Under the pieces are notes generated by a model. It was not told the origin of the DNA and searched no databases. It saw nothing but the letters and a program-made list of their open reading frames with translations. A stretch of 41,651 bases of DNA from an uncultured Parvularculaceae bacterium (GTDB taxonomy: Bacteria; Pseudomonadota; Alphaproteobacteria; Caulobacterales; Parvularculaceae). The position numbers and the translations under genes were made by a program. Positions within the stretch are counted from its first letter, which is position 1, and every line of letters begins with the position of its first letter. The stretch lies in contig CAJXLJ010000026.1 in the NCBI GenBank assembly GCA_913055785.1, positions 1 to 41,651 on the forward strand. Reading direction: 5' to 3'. Below are positions 10,044 through 18,402 of this stretch, piece by piece.

Positions 10044-11165
10044 TTACCGCAGTTTCAGGGTGGCGAGACCGATCAGGGCGAGAATGACGGCGACAATCCA
10101 GAAGCGGATGACGATCGTCGACTCTTTCCAGCCGAGATGTTCGAAATGGTGATGGATCGGCGCCATGCGGAAGACGCGCTTCCCTGTCAGCTTGAAGGAT
10201 GCGATCTGGATCATCACCGACAGGCCTTCAAGCACGAAAAGCCCGCCGACAATCGCCAGCACGATCTCATGCTTGGCAGCAACGGCGATGGTTCCGATGG
10301 CGCCGCCAAGCGCCAGCGACCCGGTGTCGCCCATGAAGATCGCCGCCGGCGGCGCGTTGAACCACAAAAACCCGAGCCCCGCGCCGATGATTGCGCCGCA
10401 GATCACCGCAAGCTCGCCGACGCCCGGCACATAAGGAACGCCGAGATATTGCGCATAGATGAAGTTGCCGACGAGATAGGCGATGAGCGCGTAGGTGCCC
10501 GCGGCGATCATCACCGGCACGGTGGCGAGACCGTCGAGCCCGTCGGTGAGGTTCACCGTGTTCGATGCGCCGACGATGACGAACGCCGCGAAGGGAATGA
10601 TCAAAAGCCCGAGCGGCACGCCCGGCGCGTTAAACCACTGCTCAAACAGGCGAACCGGAAAAAACGGCACGCCCACCGAGGTTGCAATCCCCGCCGGAGC
10701 GTCCGGCGCCGTCATGCAATAATAGCCGGCGAGCAGCGCCACCGCGAACTGCACGGCGAGCTTCAGACTGCCGACCACGCCGCTAGCGCTTTGCTTCGTC
10801 ACTTTCAGATAGTCGTCGATGAAGCCGAGCGCGCCGAAGGACAGCGTCACGCCCATGACGATCCATACATAGATATTGTCGAGCCGCGCCCATAAAAACG
10901 TCGCCACCGTCAGCGACAACAAAATAAGCACGCCGCCCATGGTCGGCGTTCCGGCTTTTTCGATGATGTGGCTTTGCGGGCCGTCGTCGCGGATCGGCTG
11001 TCCCCGCCCCTGCTTGCGGCGCATCCAGCGGATCAGCGTCGGCCCGAGCAGGAACGAAATGATGAGCGCCGTCATCACCGCGCCGCCAGTGCGGAACGAA
11101 AGATAGCGGAAGACGTTGAAAAGCTGGAACTGATCCGCGTATGGGGTCAGCAGGTGATAAAACAT
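10044..11165 (-). CDS. mraY: Phospho-N-acetylmuramoyl-pentapeptide transferase MraY
   Basis: MraY transfers phospho-MurNAc-pentapeptide to undecaprenyl phosphate, making lipid I in the inner membrane. The 373-residue protein has about ten membrane segments and the family motifs GTPTMGG (72-78), FIDDYLK (115-121, the aspartate pair binding magnesium), [13 protein letters not shown] in the central part and [13 protein letters not shown] (histidine triad) near the C-terminus. The ATG shares one base with the murF stop (TGATG), indicating coupled translation. Confidence 0.97.
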   Translation of the reverse strand: MFYHLLTPYADQFQLFNVFRYLSFRTGGAVMTALIISFLLGPTLIRWMRRKQGRGQPIRDDGPQSHIIEKAGTPTMGGVLILLSLTVATFLWARLDNIYVWIVMGVTLSFGALGFIDDYLKVTKQSASGVVGSLKLAVQFAVALLAGYYCMTAPDAPAGIATSVGVPFFPVRLFEQWFNAPGVPLGLLIIPFAAFVIVGASNTVNLTDGLDGLATVPVMIAAGTYALIAYLVGNFIYAQYLGVPYVPGVGELAVICGAIIGAGLGFLWFNAPPAAIFMGDTGSLALGGAIGTIAVAAKHEIVLAIVGGLFVLEGLSVMIQIASFKLTGKRVFRMAPIHHHFEHLGWKESTIVIRFWIVAVILALIGLATLKLR

Positions 11166-12607
11166 CAGGCGGTACTTTCTTGTTTCTTGCGCTCCGACAA
11201 GGCGCGCGCCACCGCGCTCACTTTAGAAGCGTTCGATCCTTTGACCATGACGACATCGCTCGGACCGACCGCATCCTCGACGGCGCCGACGAGCCCCACC
11301 GCCGAGTCGGCGTAGAGCCCGCGCATCGCCGGCGGCAGCCGGTCCCAGAGATGACGCATCAACTGGCCCGCTGCGTAGACGCGATCAACCTTCGCCGCAA
11401 CCAGCGCCTCGGCGAGCCCCGCATGAAGCGCCGGCGCCTCCGGCCCGAGCTCCAGCATTTCGCCGAGGACAGCGATTCGCCGGCCGCCTTCGGCGAGCGG
11501 CGCCGCGCCCAGAAGACCGATGGCGGCGGCCATGGAGGCCGGATTGGCGTTGTAGCTTTCGTCGATCAGCGTCGCCTCGCCGCGTCCGGCGCGAATCGTC
11601 GAACGGGCGCCCCGCCCTTCCGCCGGGACAAGCCTGGCAAGCGCGGCGATCCCCGCATCGAGATCGGCGCCGACCGCTTCGGCGGCGGCGAGCGACGCCA
11701 GCATGTTGACCGCCTGATGCCGGCCGGGAATGCCGGCTGCGTATTCGCGAACCGCGCCCTTGATCTTCGCCTTGAGCCGTGCGCCGTCGCCCGCCGCCTG
11801 ATAGTCGAGCAATTGAAAGTCGGCGCCGTCCTTTTCACCGAAGCTGATGAAGCTCGCCGCGCCCGCTTCTTCGGCGCGCTTTTTGAGCAGTGCGAAATGC
11901 GAATTGTCGAACGGCAGCACCGCAACGCCGCCGGGCGCGAGGCCCGTGAAGATCTCGGCCTTGGCCTCGGCGATCGCTTCAACCGTGCCGAAGAATTCAA
12001 GATGCGCCGCCGCAACCGTCGTAACGATCGCCGCATGCGGACGCACCAGCGCCGTCAGCGGCGTGATCTCGCCGGCGTGATTCATACCGATTTCAAAGAC
12101 GCCGTAATCAGCGTGCATCGGCAGCCGGGCTAATGTGAGCGGCACGCCCCAGTGATTGTTGAAACTCTTGTCGGCGGCGTGCACCTGGCCGCTGGCGCCA
12201 AGCACGCCGCGCAGGATTTCCTTCGTGCTGGTCTTGCCGGCGCTGCCGGTGACGGCGACGCGCTTGCCGAAATTGCGCATGCGCGCGGCGACGGCGAGAT
12301 CGCGAAGCCCTTGCAACGTGTCGCCGACAACAAGCAAGGGCGCGCCTTCGGGCGCGTCTTCCGGCGCTCTGGCGACCAGCGCCGCCGATGCGCCCGCCTC
12401 GAACGCGCTTTTCAAAAACTCGTGGCCGTCGCGCGCATCGCGCAGGGCGACAAAGATGTCGCCGGGTTTCAAGCTGCGCGTATCGATCGAAACGCCGTTC
12501 GCCGACCATTCCTCAGCGATCCAGGTCGCCGGATTGCCGCCGCGCGCGCACAAGGCGCCGCCGGTCGCCGCCGCCGCTTCAAATGCCGTCCATAAATTCT
12601 CCGTCAT
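11165..12607 (-). CDS. murF: UDP-MurNAc-tripeptide:D-Ala-D-Ala ligase MurF
   Basis: MurF adds the D-Ala-D-Ala dipeptide made by Ddl to the UDP-MurNAc-tripeptide. The 480-residue protein shows the substrate-binding N-domain with [17 protein letters not shown] (39-55), the ATP loop [12 protein letters not shown] (119-130), the central [11 protein letters not shown] segment typical of MurF, and [13 protein letters not shown] in the C-terminal domain. Length is about 30 residues longer than E. coli MurF. It lies 12 bp after murE. Confidence 0.96.
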   Translation of the reverse strand: MTENLWTAFEAAAATGGALCARGGNPATWIAEEWSANGVSIDTRSLKPGDIFVALRDARDGHEFLKSAFEAGASAALVARAPEDAPEGAPLLVVGDTLQGLRDLAVAARMRNFGKRVAVTGSAGKTSTKEILRGVLGASGQVHAADKSFNNHWGVPLTLARLPMHADYGVFEIGMNHAGEITPLTALVRPHAAIVTTVAAAHLEFFGTVEAIAEAKAEIFTGLAPGGVAVLPFDNSHFALLKKRAEEAGAASFISFGEKDGADFQLLDYQAAGDGARLKAKIKGAVREYAAGIPGRHQAVNMLASLAAAEAVGADLDAGIAALARLVPAEGRGARSTIRAGRGEATLIDESYNANPASMAAAIGLLGAAPLAEGGRRIAVLGEMLELGPEAPALHAGLAEALVAAKVDRVYAAGQLMRHLWDRLPPAMRGLYADSAVGLVGAVEDAVGPSDVVMVKGSNASKVSAVARALSERKKQESTA

Positions 12608-12619
12608 CGCCCGAACTCC

Positions 12620-14044
12620 CTAGCACCGATCGCGAAGCGCCATGGACGCAACGTCAGCATCGTCGAACGGTATGATTTGATCCCCTACCACTTGCCCGGT
12701 TTCGTGCCCTTTCCCCATGATCAAAAGCACGTCGCCGTCTTCCAGCATGGCGACCCCGGCCGTAATCGCCTCGCCCCGGTCGCCGATTTCCTTTGCGCCG
12801 GGACAGCCTTGCATCACGTCCCGGCGGATCGCACCTGCGTCTTCGCTGCGCGGGTTGTCGTCAGTGACGATGACGCAGTCGGCATTGTCCGCCGCCGCGC
12901 TTCCCATAAGCGGGCGTTTGGTCTTGTCGCGGTCGCCGCCGGCGCCGATGATCGCAATGACACGACGCTTTGCGTGCGGCCGGATCGCCTTGAGCGCCGT
13001 CGCCACCGCATCCGGCGTGTGTGCGTAATCGACGAAAACGCCCGCCTCACCGGCGCTCCCGATGTGTTGCATGCGCCCCGGCGCGCCGGTTACGGTTTCA
13101 AGCGCCGGCATGATATCTTCCGCCGAGGCGCCGGATGCAATGACGACGCCCGCCGCCAGCAGGATATTCTCCGCCTGAAAGGCGCCGATCAGATGCGTGT
13201 CCGCCTTGTAATGATAGCCGCAGGCGTCGGCCTCGATGCGCATGCCGTGCGGCGAAGCTTCAACTTTGAGGAGTTTCACGTCATCGCCGGCGGCGCCGGT
13301 GGTGATGGTTTTCAGCCCGCGCCGTTTTGCAAGGGCCAGAACATCTTCAGCGCCCTCGCCGTCCATATTGACGACCGCGACGCCGTCGCTCGCCACGAGA
13401 TCGTCGAACAGGCGCGCCTTGGCGGCGAAATAGTCGCCGAAGTCCGCATGATAATCGAGATGGTCCTGCGTGATGTTCGTGAAGGCGGCGATCGAAAAGT
13501 TCACGCTGTCGGCGCGATGTTGCGCGATGGCGTGGCTTGAAACTTCCATCGCCAGATAGTCGACTCCGGCGTCGGCCATTTCCTGCAGCGTCAGATGAAG
13601 CGTCGCCGGTTCCGGCGTCGTGTGCTGCAGCTTGCGGGCGTAGTTCGCCGCTTGCGCGCCGAGCGTGCCGATGCTGCCGGCCGACCGCCCGAGCCGCGCC
13701 CAGATCTGCGCCGCGAAACGCGCGGTAGAAGTCTTGCCATTGGTGCCGGTGATCCCGGCGATCACTTTCGGTTGCCGCGGATAGAAACGCGCGGCCATTT
13801 CCGAAAACCGCCGCCGCGGATTGTCGTCTGCGACAAGCGGCAGGCGGGTGGAGACGCCCGGACACGCCAGCACCGCGGCCGCACCTCTTTCTTCAGCCTG
13901 CGGAATGAATTTCGCGCCGTCGGCCTGTGTGCCGGGCATGGCGGCGAACAGAAAGCCCTTTTCAACGAGCCTGCTGTCGGCGGTGAGCCCGGCGATGTCG
14001 GGATCGGGCGTCATCGGCGCGCCGGCAAGCTCGGACAGTCTCAC
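12620..14044 (-). CDS. murE: UDP-MurNAc-L-Ala-D-Glu:meso-diaminopimelate ligase MurE
   Basis: MurE adds the third residue of the stem peptide. The 474-residue protein has the N-domain LTADSRLVEKGFLFAA (20-35), the ATP loop ITGTNGKTSTARF (98-110), the AKARLFDDL segment with the lysine expected to be carbamylated (about K209), and DDNPRSEDA (395-403). The DNPR motif is the established marker for meso-diaminopimelate specificity, so the wall should be of the usual Gram-negative type. ATG 14044 overlaps the ftsI stop as ATGA. Confidence 0.97.
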   Translation of the reverse strand: MRLSELAGAPMTPDPDIAGLTADSRLVEKGFLFAAMPGTQADGAKFIPQAEERGAAAVLACPGVSTRLPLVADDNPRRRFSEMAARFYPRQPKVIAGITGTNGKTSTARFAAQIWARLGRSAGSIGTLGAQAANYARKLQHTTPEPATLHLTLQEMADAGVDYLAMEVSSHAIAQHRADSVNFSIAAFTNITQDHLDYHADFGDYFAAKARLFDDLVASDGVAVVNMDGEGAEDVLALAKRRGLKTITTGAAGDDVKLLKVEASPHGMRIEADACGYHYKADTHLIGAFQAENILLAAGVVIASGASAEDIMPALETVTGAPGRMQHIGSAGEAGVFVDYAHTPDAVATALKAIRPHAKRRVIAIIGAGGDRDKTKRPLMGSAAADNADCVIVTDDNPRSEDAGAIRRDVMQGCPGAKEIGDRGEAITAGVAMLEDGDVLLIMGKGHETGQVVGDQIIPFDDADVASMALRDRC

Positions 14045-15804
14045 GGCATCCGTCCTCCCGACACCGGAACACCGAGGCGGGCTTCCATATATTCTTCCAT
14101 GTCGCCGGAAACGAAAGCGGCGAGCGCCGTCGCCTCATTTTCAGGGGAGAGGCCCAGCAAGGGCGCAGCCCGTTCGACAATCCGCGAAAACGCCGGCGCC
14201 GAATTCCAGCCCGCCGTCGCATAGCCGTAGGTTTCTTTCAGCGGCTGCGGCTCGTCGAGTGATATGAGAAATGCGTAGCGCGGCGCATAGCCCGGTACGG
14301 CGCCGATAAAACTCGCGATGCGCGTATTGCGATTATAACCGCCGCGCGCAGGCTTGTCGGCGGTCGCCGTCTTGCCGATCGGGAAATAGCCCGGCGCTTC
14401 GGCGTATTCCGCCGTCCCGTCGGTGACGACGCGCCGCAACACGCGACGCATAACGGCGCTCGTATCCTTGCTGAAAACGCGGCGCTCGGGCGCCCCGCCC
14501 TCTACCGCGAGAAAAGTCGGGTCGTGATAGACGCCGCCATTCACCACCGCCGAAAAGGCGGTGAGCAAATGCAGGGGCGTTACCGAAATGCCGTGGCCAT
14601 AGGCGATGGTCGCCGTTTCAACCGGCCCCCACTGACCCGGCAGCTCCGGCGCGCGGTTTTCCGCAAGTTCGATCGCCAACGGCTCGAACAGGCCGAGCTT
14701 TTTCAGGTAGGCTTTCTGTTTTTCCGCGCCAAGATCGCCCGCAATGCGCGCGATGCCGATATTGGAAGAATACTGCACCACTTCCGAAAAATTGAGCACG
14801 CGGTTCTCGCCGTGAAAATCCGTTATGCGCCGGTCCGCCACTTTGAAACTCCCCCGCGCATCGTAACGGGAGGTCTCGCTCGCCACGCCGTCATTGAGCG
14901 CCGCCGCCGCCGTAAACGCCTTGAACGCGGAGCCGAGTTCATAACGGTCATAGGTGGCGCGATTACGGCGGGAATCCGCCGGCGCGGCGCCCGGCGCATT
15001 GGGGTCGAAATCAGGAAGGCTCGCAAGGGCGATGATTTCGCCGGTTCTGACATCCATCACGCCGGCCCAGGCGGCCTTGGCGTTGAACTTCTCCATCGCG
15101 GCGCCGAGCTCTTCCTCGACGATCTGCTGCACGCGAATGTCAATCGAGGCGCGCATGGCGCCGCCGCGCGGCCAGCCATTGGTGGCTTTTTCAAGCCCCA
15201 TGACCCCGCCCTTGCCCGGCTCTTCATGGCCAACGACATGGGCCGCGAGATCAGCCTGCGGATAGAAACGCTGAATGCGCGATGAAAACCGAACGCCCGG
15301 CAGACCGAGATCGAAAACCGCCTGACGTTCGGCGGGCGTCATGTCAGCGTCGACTTCCACATACTGACCGGCGCGCAGTTTCTGCTCAAGCGATTGCGTG
15401 TCGATCGCCGGCAGGACTCCATGCAGTTTCTCAGCGGTCTCATGAGCGTCCCAGACTTCCTTGCCCCAAACTTCGAGCGCGATCATCGGCAGGTTCGTCG
15501 CGAGCAGCGCGCCGTTCCGGTCGATGATTTCAGGGCGCGGGCCTTCCGCCGCCGGCGCCGATGCGATGGAGGTCTGCGGAACGATCTGTCCGAAGGTGAT
15601 GAAGGCGAGCCGCGCGGCGAGCGATGCGAAGGCCGCAGCGAAAACGACAGCGCACATCAGGATGCGTGCTTTCGCGCGATCCGCCTGCCGCGAGCGCCCG
15701 CTCCTGGCCCGCACATGAAGGTCAGCGCCGGGCGCTTCCTGCGCGTGCGTTTCCTCAATCACATAGGCGACGGGCTTCGGCCGTTTTCTGGCGCGCCTGA
15801 ACAT
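14041..15804 (-). CDS. ftsI: Septal transpeptidase FtsI (PBP3 type)
   Basis: FtsI is the class B penicillin-binding protein that cross-links septal peptidoglycan beside FtsW. The 587-residue product has a cytoplasmic tail rich in Arg and Lys, one membrane span at about 47-70, a dimerisation domain starting RPEIIDRNGALLATN, and a transpeptidase domain with SAFK (active Ser292, Lys295) and SSN (346-348). The third catalytic motif reads GKTAT (477-481), so Gly of the usual K-T/S-G triad is replaced by Ala480; I re-read the codons and they support this. Otherwise length and layout are normal. It follows ftsL by 9 bp and overlaps murE. Confidence 0.95.
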   Translation of the reverse strand: MFRRARKRPKPVAYVIEETHAQEAPGADLHVRARSGRSRQADRAKARILMCAVVFAAAFASLAARLAFITFGQIVPQTSIASAPAAEGPRPEIIDRNGALLATNLPMIALEVWGKEVWDAHETAEKLHGVLPAIDTQSLEQKLRAGQYVEVDADMTPAERQAVFDLGLPGVRFSSRIQRFYPQADLAAHVVGHEEPGKGGVMGLEKATNGWPRGGAMRASIDIRVQQIVEEELGAAMEKFNAKAAWAGVMDVRTGEIIALASLPDFDPNAPGAAPADSRRNRATYDRYELGSAFKAFTAAAALNDGVASETSRYDARGSFKVADRRITDFHGENRVLNFSEVVQYSSNIGIARIAGDLGAEKQKAYLKKLGLFEPLAIELAENRAPELPGQWGPVETATIAYGHGISVTPLHLLTAFSAVVNGGVYHDPTFLAVEGGAPERRVFSKDTSAVMRRVLRRVVTDGTAEYAEAPGYFPIGKTATADKPARGGYNRNTRIASFIGAVPGYAPRYAFLISLDEPQPLKETYGYATAGWNSAPAFSRIVERAAPLLGLSPENEATALAAFVSGDMEEYMEARLGVPVSGGRMP

Positions 15805-15813
15805 GCCCCGCGC

Positions 15814-16188
15814 CTACTCGCCGGCGGCGAGCTGCGCCATCGCGATGGCGTTGGTGATCGCCTCGCTCGGGACCGGCGCATCCTCGGCAGGCGTCGGGGA
15901 CGTTTCGCCGGTCATCGCCGCTGCAAACTGCCGTTGCGACACCATTTGTTCTCTCGATGTCGGACGCAGATCGGTTTCGGACCGCGCAATCTTGGCGAGC
16001 CGTTCCGGATTATCGAGATACGCGATTTCGGCGCGCAGTATCTGAATGCGTTCAAGCTCTTCGAGCCTGCTTGTTTCAAGCTTTTCAAGTTCGGACCGGG
16101 CCTTGCGGACCGATTCCTCCGCGCGATAGCGGCCGACGGCGGCGGCGGTCAGCAATATGCACAAGAACAATGTCGTGATACGGAACAT
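15814..16188 (-). CDS. ftsL: Cell division protein FtsL
   Basis: This 124-residue protein starts with a membrane span (about residues 3-20), continues as a charged coiled coil (YRAEESVRKARSELEKLETSR...) and has an LDNPERLAKIARSE segment, a hallmark of FtsL in the FtsQLB complex. A Pro/Ala-rich tail follows. Sequence identity to FtsL is always low, so the call leans on topology, length and position between rsmH and ftsI. Its ATG directly abuts the rsmH stop (TAAATG). Confidence 0.88.
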   Translation of the reverse strand: MFRITTLFLCILLTAAAVGRYRAEESVRKARSELEKLETSRLEELERIQILRAEIAYLDNPERLAKIARSETDLRPTSREQMVSQRQFAAAMTGETSPTPAEDAPVPSEAITNAIAMAQLAAGE

Positions 16189-17199
16189 TTACGCTCTCCC
16201 TTCCTTAAAATTCTCCAATGTGACGCCCCCGCGCAATTCCAGTATGGCGTCGACGACGATCGACGCCGCGCCCGCTCGTCTGACGCCCGCCCGCAGCTTC
16301 GCTGAACGCGCGCGCGGATTGTCAGCGGTTTCGTCCTCGCCCGGCGCGAGGGCTTTGCCGTAGAGCAGATCGAATGTCGCGCGGCTCTTTTCCGCCGGCG
16401 GCGCATGGCGGGACCCTGCAGGCTGCGCTTCAATGCGCGCCGCGAAGAAACGCTTGACGATCCGGTCCTCAAGCGAATGGAAAGTCACGACAACCAGCCG
16501 CCCGGCTTGCCGCAAAATGCGTTCCGCCGCGCGAAGCCCGGCGATCAACTGGCCGAGCTCGTCATTGACGAAAATTCTCAGCGCCTGAAAGATCCGCGTC
16601 GCGGGGTGTATTTTCGCGGCGCCGCGCGGCGGCGCGGCCTGTTCGGCAATCGCGGCGAGCGCCGTCGTCGTCGTGATCGGCGCGCGCGCGCGCTCGGCGA
16701 CGATGGCGCGCGCAATCCGGCCGCTCATCTTTTCCTCGCCATAGGCTTTGAAAATCGCCGCCAACGCTGATGCGTCCGCTTTCGCCACGACATCGCCCGC
16801 ATCGGGACGGCCGCCGTCCATGCGCATGGAAAGCGGGCCTTGCTGACGAAAGGAAAAGCCGCGGTCAGCCTCGTCTAGCTGCATGGACGATACGCCGAGA
16901 TCGAAGACGACGCCGTCAACAGCATCGACACCCTCTTCGGCGAGCGCCTCTTCCATTTCCGCGAACGGCCGGTTGATGAGCTTCAGCTTCCCGCCGAACT
17001 CTTCCGCCAGTCCGCCGGCGCGCTCAATGGCGTTGGGGTCTCTGTCAAATCCGTACACGGTGCAATCGGCGGCCTTGAGGATTGCGCGCGTATAGCCGCC
17101 GGCGCCGAACGTCGCATCCACATAAACGCCGCCATCCTTCGGGGCGAGCGCCTCGATGACTTCCTTCGCCATCACCGGGATGTGCGCAGCGCCGGTCAT
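16189..17199 (-). CDS. rsmH: 16S rRNA (cytosine1402-N4)-methyltransferase RsmH
   Basis: RsmH (MraW) methylates N4 of C1402 in 16S rRNA near the ribosomal P site, using SAM. The 336-residue protein has HIPVMAKEVIEAL at the N-terminus and the SAM-binding motif VDATFGAGGYTRAIL (27-41). Further on it has DLGVSSMQLDEADRGFSF, the segment RIFQALRIFVNDEL, and VVTFHSLEDRIVKRFF. All are typical. Its ATG overlaps the mraZ stop by 4 bp. It is the second gene of the dcw operon, as usual. Confidence 0.97.
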   Translation of the reverse strand: MTGAAHIPVMAKEVIEALAPKDGGVYVDATFGAGGYTRAILKAADCTVYGFDRDPNAIERAGGLAEEFGGKLKLINRPFAEMEEALAEEGVDAVDGVVFDLGVSSMQLDEADRGFSFRQQGPLSMRMDGGRPDAGDVVAKADASALAAIFKAYGEEKMSGRIARAIVAERARAPITTTTALAAIAEQAAPPRGAAKIHPATRIFQALRIFVNDELGQLIAGLRAAERILRQAGRLVVVTFHSLEDRIVKRFFAARIEAQPAGSRHAPPAEKSRATFDLLYGKALAPGEDETADNPRARSAKLRAGVRRAGAASIVVDAILELRGGVTLENFKEGRA

Positions 17200-17681
17200 T
17201 CCGCCGCTCCCGGCATGACGCCCGGATTTTGCAGTTTCTCCCGCGCCGCCGCGGCTTCCGCATCGGCTTCGGCCGTGATCCGCTGCAAGGTTTCCGGCGC
17301 CCAGATCTGAAAGAAGTCGCCATTGCCGGAAAACTCCGCCTCTCCGTCGAGCCCGGCGTGATCGCGCAGATGCTGCGGCAGGATAATCCGGCCTTCCTTG
17401 TCCATGGAAACGATGAAGGTCTTGGCGGTGATCGAACGCTGCAGCACCCGACGCTCGCGCGAGAATGGCGCGAGACCGCCGATCGACGCCATCAGGTTTT
17501 CGATGAAATCGGGGCCGCCGCAGTCGAGACAGGGCTCGTCAGGCGACGGGTAGCAGTAAATCTCGTTCGACTTTTCAAGTTCGAGGACGCGGCGAAACCG
17601 GGCGGGCGTCGCGAGCCTGCCCTTCGCATCGATCTTGTTGGTGTACGACCCCAGAAAAAGGGTCTCGGCCCCGCGCCGCAT
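17196..17681 (-). CDS. mraZ: Transcriptional regulator MraZ
   Basis: MraZ is a ring-forming DNA-binding protein with two AbrB-like domains that represses the dcw operon in E. coli. The 161-residue product carries the paired motifs DAKGRLATP (18-26) and DKEGRIILP (94-102). GGAGGA lies 7 bases before ATG 17681. An unusual feature is a cysteine group in the linker (C43, C51, C54; YCYPSPDEPCLDCGGPDF), which might bind metal or be coincidental. A 10-bp-period repeat array that fits MraZ operators lies 62-97 bases upstream, so autoregulation is likely. Confidence 0.95.
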   Translation of the reverse strand: MRRGAETLFLGSYTNKIDAKGRLATPARFRRVLELEKSNEIYCYPSPDEPCLDCGGPDFIENLMASIGGLAPFSRERRVLQRSITAKTFIVSMDKEGRIILPQHLRDHAGLDGEAEFSGNGDFFQIWAPETLQRITAEADAEAAAAREKLQNPGVMPGAAE

Positions 17682-17742
17682 GCCGAAGTCCTCCGCCGCA
17701 GCGCCTCCAACCGGGATGCGCCGCCCCTGATGCCGTAATGAA

Positions 17743-17778
17743 ACGGTATCTCATGGGATATCATGGTATTTTATGGGA
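17743..17778 (-). promoter_or_regulatory. Candidate MraZ operator: four repeats with exact 10-bp period
   Basis: On the plus strand ACGGTA (17743-17748), ATGGGA (17753-17758), ATGGTA (17763-17768) and ATGGGA (17773-17778) recur every 10 bp, one helical turn. The array lies between the fliJ-mraZ gap and the mraZ start. Known MraZ sites in E. coli are TGGG-type repeats separated by about 5 bp, the same periodicity. The rest of the 298-bp gap (17682-17979) shows GATTC at 17820, GAATC at 17847, a 7-bp inverted repeat 17843-17849/17866-17872 and a TAAA-N7-TTAA near-CtrA box at 17881-17895; no clear -35/-10 pair is visible. Confidence 0.65.
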
Positions 17779-17979
17779 CGTAAAGGATTAATCGCCCCAC
17801 AGCGCGGATTTTTCCGGGCGATTCCGGAACAGAAATGGAACAGCCCGAATCAGTTTTCCCCAGCTTTCGGGCGCGAGGCGTAAATTTTTGGTTAAGAAAG
17901 GTCCGGAGCGGCGAAACCAGCACGCCGGAAGAGCAAATCTTCTCAGCTTGGCGTGACGCGCAAGCCTGGAAAATCAGCT

Positions 17980-18402
17980 TTAGACGCCGACGCGAAGACT
18001 GGCGATTTCGTCCGTCGCAGCGCGGTCGGCGCGGGTCTCGGCTTTTTTGATCGTCCGGGCGTTGATGTCGGAGAGGTGCTCAAGTTTCTTGATCTCGCCG
18101 AACGCCGCCTGAAGTTTTTCCCGTGCGTCTTCTTCCGCCTCGGTAAGGGCGATCAGCGTCATTTGCAGATTGCGCCGGCGTTCGCGAACGCCCTCCATGT
18201 AATTGGCGAAGTCGACGACGCCCGCCTCCTTCATCGCCGCCTCTTCCCGGCGCACGTGATCGTCGAGATTTTGCAATGTGTCTTCGGCGGAGGTCCGCGC
18301 GCGCGCGACATCCGCGAGATCGATGCGAAACGCATCAGCGTCGGCCCGGGCGAGCTTCAGGAGTTTATCGATTACCGCTAGGTTGCGCTGAACGCCGGTC
18401 AT
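17980..18402 (-). CDS. fliJ: Flagellar export protein FliJ
   Basis: FliJ is the small coiled-coil stalk of the flagellar type III export apparatus; it docks in the FliI hexamer and couples it to the FlhA gate. The 140-residue product is almost entirely charged heptad-like helix (LLKLARADADAFRIDLADVARAR..., MEGVRERRRNLQMTL). FliJ is poorly conserved, so the call rests on length, coiled coil and the 4-bp overlap with fliI. The next dcw gene in the same direction, mraZ, is 298 bp away. Confidence 0.82.
   Translation of the reverse strand: MTGVQRNLAVIDKLLKLARADADAFRIDLADVARARTSAEDTLQNLDDHVRREEAAMKEAGVVDFANYMEGVRERRRNLQMTLIALTEAEEDAREKLQAAFGEIKKLEHLSDINARTIKKAETRADRAATDEIASLRVGV

Noticed and set aside
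9588-10895. 435-codon plus-strand open frame opposite murD and mraY
   Set aside because: It is antisense to two conserved genes and shows no recognisable domain or ribosome binding site.
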